Of a stretch of 9,438 bases of DNA, positions 6,667 to 9,438 are shown in pieces. Origin of the DNA: Bacteroidales bacterium (GTDB lineage: Bacteria > Bacteroidota > Bacteroidia > Bacteroidales > F082); assembly GCA_029933565.1 (NCBI GenBank), contig JAOZNY010000116.1, forward strand, positions 1 to 9,438, read 5' to 3'. The notes beneath the pieces are model-generated. The model was not told the origin of the DNA, did not search any database, and worked only from the letters and a program-made list of their open reading frames with translations. The position numbers and the translations under genes are program-made. How positions within the stretch are numbered: position 1 is the first letter of the stretch; each line of letters begins with the position of its first letter.

Positions 6667-8733
6667 CTAATCCGGATATGCAATCCTTACATGATTAATA
6701 CTGAGCAGTTTCTTTTTTAAAACCTTTTTGGCTACAGTAATATCCTTCATTGTAATATTGGCATTAACAAACTGATCTTTATCAAGGTGATCTTGAATAA
6801 TGTTGTCAACTAAATCGTTAATATTTTGTTCAGTTGGTTGTTTTAGGCTTTTTGAGGCAGCCTCAACAGAGTCAGCCATCATAACAACAGCAGTTTCTTT
6901 CGAAAAAGGTATTGGACCATGATAAGTAAACTCAGAATCATCAATCTCCACACCTGGATTAAGTTTCTTTTCCAGTCTATAAAAATATTCAACCTTGCGT
7001 GTACCATGGTGAGTTCTTATAAAATCAATAAGTTGCTCAGGTAAACCAGCCTTTCTGGCCATTTCAATACCATCAAGCACATGGCTAATAATTAGTCTGG
7101 CACTTTCATCATAGGCTAAATCATCGTGAGGATTATTCCCCACTCCCTGATTCTCAATAAAATACATTGGGTTTTTAGTCTTTCCTACATCGTGATACAT
7201 TGCTCCTGTACGTGCCATAAGTGCGTTGCCGCCTATTTCATGCAAAACATCGGATGCCAGATTTGCAACCTGCATTGAATGCTGAAAAGTACCTGGTGCC
7301 TTTTGCGACAATTCGAGTAATAAAGGATTGTTGGTATTAGAAAGTTCCAAAAGACTGAGGTTTGTAATTATTCCAAATACTTTCTCGTAAACAAATATAA
7401 TTGGAAACGACAACAGCAACAAAATAGAACTTCCTGCTATATATTCCATAAATGTAAATGAGAAATTCTCCAGAGAGCCCTCTTGCACAAACAGCATACT
7501 TACATAAACTACCATATAGGTTAAAAACACCCATAATGATGTTCTAAAAATATCGGCTCTTTTATTCAAATCCCTTACGGCAAAAATTGCAATAAAACCT
7601 GCTGTAAACTGAGTGTAGAAAAACTCAAAACTGTTTGGTGCAAAAAATCCCAGAATTAAAATAGTGATAATATGACTTATTAGAGCAAACCTACTTCCCA
7701 AAAATGCAGTAATTATTATTGGTAGGATTGCGTATGGAATAACGTAAGCAAATTCAGGATAATTGTAAAAAACAAAATCGGCTATGGAAATTAGAACAAC
7801 CTGGCTAAACAGCACAAGTACTATGTTTTTTAAGGAATCATATTTTTCGCTGAAATAAATTCTGAAATAGAGAAATTCGATTAAAAACATCAAGATTATC
7901 AATAATGAAAGTCCTGTTATTATTAGCCCTTTCGAGTCGGTAGTACCAGTTGCCTTTTCATATTCTCGTTTTAACGAACTTAATATCTGATATTTATCAA
8001 CAGTAACCAGTTCGCCAGTACTAATAATCAACTCACCTTTTTGTATTAGGCCATGTGTTGGTAAAACATTCTCAATCAAAGTATTCAGATCTGTCTCGCT
8101 AACCGATTCATCGTAAAACACATTTTGAATAAGAGCATAACTAATTACATTTTTTAGCAATGTACTATCGTCAGTGTCGAGGTCATCAATTATTTCAAAG
8201 GCATATTCATTTGCCGATCTGATATCAAAAAAACGATTTAGCCGAACATCTTCAACCTGATTACCCTTTATTAAGCGTATTATAAAACTCTTATCCTTCC
8301 CCTCCAAAACAGCATTATATTGAATCACTCCCTTTCCTTCAACATAGTCATAAATACCATTTAGCGTTTTGCGAAACCTATTGTATTTAAATATTTTAGA
8401 TTTTTGATAATTTCCATCCCAGGCTTCCTCAAAATCCTTACTCAGCCTTTTTTTTCCCTCTAAAAATGCATCGTTGTCATATTTAAAGTATGGCTTGAAA
8501 TTATTTGTGATTTGAGTTTTCTCTTCCTCAATTTGTTTATCAGTCTTAAGAATTGAGAAATCAAAAGGTGCTATTAAGTCAGTATGGTTCCACGGAGTGC
8601 CAACACTAAACTCATACTTAAACATGCTGGCCTTTGGGCTTACTAAAATAACTATGACAATAGCCATCAAAAACAAAACAATTTTTAATATGCTGTAATA
8701 GTTACCTTGTAGTTTTGATATTATCTTCTTCAT
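6667..8733 (-). CDS. pgpH: PgpH-like 7TM-HD cyclic-di-AMP phosphodiesterase
   Basis: This 688-residue membrane protein has the PgpH layout: an N-terminal transmembrane helix (about 14-32), then an extracytoplasmic 7TMR-HDED-type region (about 33-265). Seven further hydrophobic segments follow at about 269-290, 301-325, 328-345, 348-364, 371-387, 397-416 and 430-450. A cytoplasmic HD domain occupies about 480-640. The HD metal ligands are intact: H485 in FQHSMQVANLA, H514-D515 in MYHDVGKTKNP, H551 in ISHVLDG, H575-H576 in RTHHGTRKV and D621 in MMADSVEAAS. Characterised family members hydrolyse cyclic-di-AMP to pApA and help control osmolyte and envelope homeostasis. The substrate here is inferred from the family. 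The ATG at 8733 is chosen because the sequence before it is non-coding and the protein then begins MKKII just before the first membrane helix. The gene is transcribed toward the WbqC gene and away from the thioredoxin-like gene at 9033. Confidence 0.9.
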   Translation of the reverse strand: MKKIISKLQGNYYSILKIVLFLMAIVIVILVSPKASMFKYEFSVGTPWNHTDLIAPFDFSILKTDKQIEEEKTQITNNFKPYFKYDNDAFLEGKKRLSKDFEEAWDGNYQKSKIFKYNRFRKTLNGIYDYVEGKGVIQYNAVLEGKDKSFIIRLIKGNQVEDVRLNRFFDIRSANEYAFEIIDDLDTDDSTLLKNVISYALIQNVFYDESVSETDLNTLIENVLPTHGLIQKGELIISTGELVTVDKYQILSSLKREYEKATGTTDSKGLIITGLSLLIILMFLIEFLYFRIYFSEKYDSLKNIVLVLFSQVVLISIADFVFYNYPEFAYVIPYAILPIIITAFLGSRFALISHIITILILGFFAPNSFEFFYTQFTAGFIAIFAVRDLNKRADIFRTSLWVFLTYMVVYVSMLFVQEGSLENFSFTFMEYIAGSSILLLLSFPIIFVYEKVFGIITNLSLLELSNTNNPLLLELSQKAPGTFQHSMQVANLASDVLHEIGGNALMARTGAMYHDVGKTKNPMYFIENQGVGNNPHDDLAYDESARLIISHVLDGIEMARKAGLPEQLIDFIRTHHGTRKVEYFYRLEKKLNPGVEIDDSEFTYHGPIPFSKETAVVMMADSVEAASKSLKQPTEQNINDLVDNIIQDHLDKDQFVNANITMKDITVAKKVLKKKLLSINHVRIAYPD

Positions 8734-8758
8734 TTAAGATGCTAAAATACATTATTCC

Positions 8759-8772
8759 TCATAAGTTTATGA
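8759..8772. promoter_or_regulatory. Short palindrome in the pgpH leader (TCATAA-GT-TTATGA)
   Basis: TCATAA and TTATGA are perfect inverse complements separated by GT, located 26-39 nt before the pgpH ATG. It could be an operator or a small leader hairpin. TCATAA-type words recur in the same intergenic region, hinting at a shared site, but the region is AT-rich and the element is short. Confidence 0.35.
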
Positions 8773-8795
8773 ATTTACCAGCATATTAAAAACAG

Positions 8796-8803
8796 CAAAC
8801 ACA
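8796..8803 (-). promoter_or_regulatory. Weak candidate -7 box for the pgpH-like gene
   Basis: The minus strand reads TGTGTTTG, one mismatch from TAnnTTTG, about 62 nt upstream of the ATG. A TTTA lies 20 nt further upstream where TTTG is expected. This is the best match I find upstream of the gene, but it is weak. Confidence 0.25.
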
Positions 8804-8815
8804 TATTTTTAATTT

Positions 8816-8853
8816 TCATGTCATAAATTTCTCTTGTTCAAACAATGACATGA
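8816..8853. repeat. 9-bp inverted repeat TCATGTCAT / ATGACATGA
   Basis: The arms 8816-8824 and 8845-8853 are perfectly complementary, with a 20-nt spacer that contains a smaller inverted repeat, TTGTT-CA-AACAA (8834-8845). It lies just upstream of the weak pgpH promoter candidate, so a regulator-binding site is possible. It has no T-tract and no gene ending nearby, so a terminator role is unlikely. Confidence 0.5.
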
Positions 8854-8969
8854 CAGACCTTCAATAAATTAAATTCCCAAAATATATCAAATAATTAATT
8901 TTTATAAGGTTAGTTGTTAAGCAATTACCAACATTAAACATATCGCTTAAGCATCACTCAATTGGCACA

Positions 8970-9022
8970 ATTTATGATAGAAACAAGTACAAATAATAAA
9001 AGATAAATATTCTATCATAAAT
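8970..9022. promoter_or_regulatory. 13-bp perfect inverted repeat just upstream of the thioredoxin-like gene
   Basis: ATTTATGATAGAA (8970-8982) and TTCTATCATAAAT (9010-9022) are exact inverse complements separated by 27 nt. The right arm ends 10 nt before the ATG at 9033. If transcribed, the leader could form a 13-bp stem that places the start codon just after it. If not, the arms could be two half-sites of an operator. The length of the perfect match makes chance unlikely even in AT-rich DNA. Confidence 0.65.
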
Positions 9023-9032
9023 ATTAAATAAA

Positions 9033-9374
9033 ATGGTACTACCAACAAGTTTAAAACACATTGCAGGCCACGAGGAGCATGCAAAAGTTATTTCAGAAAA
9101 TAAAAACGTAATGGTTTGCTGCGGACGCATGGGGCCAATGTGTATTCCTGTTTACGATATTATGGACGAACTTCAGGACGAATACACAAATATTGAATTT
9201 CGCGATATGCTTTTTGATAACCCTGAGGCTGATGTAATCAGAAACCTCCCAGAAGCAGCAGCATTTATGGGACTTCCTTTTAATATCTATTATAAGAACG
9301 GAGAAGTTGTTGCAGCAACAAGCAGCATTCAATCAAGAGAACAGATTACAGAAATTCTGGACAGAGTATTTTAG
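9033..9374 (+). CDS. Atypical thioredoxin-fold protein with CCGRMGPMC motif
   Basis: This is a 113-residue protein without a signal peptide, so probably cytoplasmic. The thioredoxin fold is recognisable: the strand NVMVCC (25-30), the active-site region C29-C30-GRMGP-M-C37, the helix IPVYDIMDELQDEY (38-51), the strand IEFRDMLFDNPE, then MGLPFNIYYKNGEVV with the expected cis-Pro (P82). The last is the counterpart of the thioredoxin segment xxIPTxxxFKNGE. The canonical WCGPC is replaced: the tryptophan and first cysteine are not at their usual places, GP is kept, and C37 appears to correspond to the second active-site cysteine, with C29/C30 seven or eight residues earlier. It differs strongly from the two canonical thioredoxins at 4998-5909. 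Disulfide chemistry with C37 and C29 or C30 is inference. A dedicated reductase gene could follow beyond the window. The start at 9033 has the A-rich context AATAAAATGG and lies 10 nt after a 13-bp inverted repeat. Confidence 0.8.
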   Translation: MVLPTSLKHIAGHEEHAKVISENKNVMVCCGRMGPMCIPVYDIMDELQDEYTNIEFRDMLFDNPEADVIRNLPEAAAFMGLPFNIYYKNGEVVAATSSIQSREQITEILDRVF

Positions 9375-9393
9375 TTGACAGTTTATAAAGTAA

Positions 9394-9433
9394 AAAGTTG
9401 AAAGTAGGGGTTAAAAACCTAACTTTCAACTTT
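9394..9433 (+). terminator. Hairpin made of AACTTTY heptamers, possible terminator or repeat element
   Basis: AAAGTTGAAAGT-AGG (9394-9408) pairs with CCT-(A)-ACTTTCAACTTT (9418-9433), giving 15 base pairs with one bulged A and a 9-nt loop. It begins 20 nt after the stop of the thioredoxin-like gene, which suits a terminator, but the stem is AT-rich and no long T-run follows. The right arm consists of AACTTTC units that continue to the window edge (9421-9438). The same heptamer is tandemly repeated at 6624-6651, so this may instead be a dispersed intergenic repeat. Confidence 0.5.
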
Positions 9434-9438
9434 CAACT

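Larger units (their letters stand above)
8734..9032. other. Divergent intergenic region, AT-rich, with several inverted repeats
   Basis: These 299 nt separate the pgpH-like gene (minus) from the thioredoxin-like gene (plus). I see no coding frame and no tRNA-like or riboswitch-like fold. It holds a short palindrome in the pgpH leader (8759-8772), a 9-bp inverted repeat (8816-8853), the palindrome GCTTAAGC (8945-8952) and a 13-bp inverted repeat (8970-9022). The octamer TCATAAAT appears exactly at 8821-8828 and 9015-9022, and reversed at 8970-8977. No exact TAnnTTTG box faces either gene, which is notable because the 4.9-kb region has two. Confidence 0.7.

Overview
The window reads as chromosomal DNA of a member of the Bacteroidota, probably an AT-rich Bacteroidales/Marinilabiliales-type organism. 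The case rests on the protein families present (a tricorn-type S41 peptidase, a Bacteroidota-style AddA helicase-nuclease, a WbqC-family protein, a PgpH-type 7TM-HD phosphodiesterase, thioredoxins with the Bacteroidota-style N-terminal extension). It also rests on start codons in A-rich contexts without Shine-Dalgarno sequences and on several exact matches to the Bacteroidota -7 promoter box TAnnTTTG. The assignment to order is inference.

Layout, left to right. (1) 1-1097, minus: N-terminal part of a secreted tricorn-like beta-propeller protease, cut by the window edge. (2) 1319-4862, minus: a two-gene unit with a 1-nt junction, in which a small stand-alone IS1595-type zinc-ribbon/HTH protein precedes a 1036-residue AddA-like helicase-nuclease. 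(3) 4863-4997: a compact divergent promoter region with two mirror-image TATCTTTG boxes. (4) 4998-5909, plus: two thioredoxin genes that look like duplicates, the first a lipoprotein and the second cytoplasmic, closed by a strong intrinsic terminator. (5) 5975-6598, plus: a WbqC-family gene whose putative promoter box sits on the tail of that terminator, which would leave almost no 5' leader. (6) 6599-6666: a convergent junction holding four tandem AACTTTY heptamers. (7) 6667-8733, minus: a PgpH-like cyclic-di-AMP phosphodiesterase. (8) 8734-9032: a 299-nt divergent intergenic region with several inverted repeats. (9) 9033-9374, plus: a thioredoxin-fold protein with an atypical cysteine motif, followed by a hairpin built from the same AACTTTY heptamer.

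Functionally this is mostly housekeeping: DNA end processing (AddA), thiol-disulfide exchange in two compartments (three thioredoxin-fold genes, no reductase in view), second-messenger turnover (PgpH) and peptide degradation (tricorn). I found no defence island, prophage, CRISPR array, RNA gene or complete mobile element. The parts most worth a second look are the transposase-derived zinc-ribbon gene fused in tight translational context to AddA, the atypical thioredoxin with a 13-bp inverted repeat just before its start, and the heptamer repeats.
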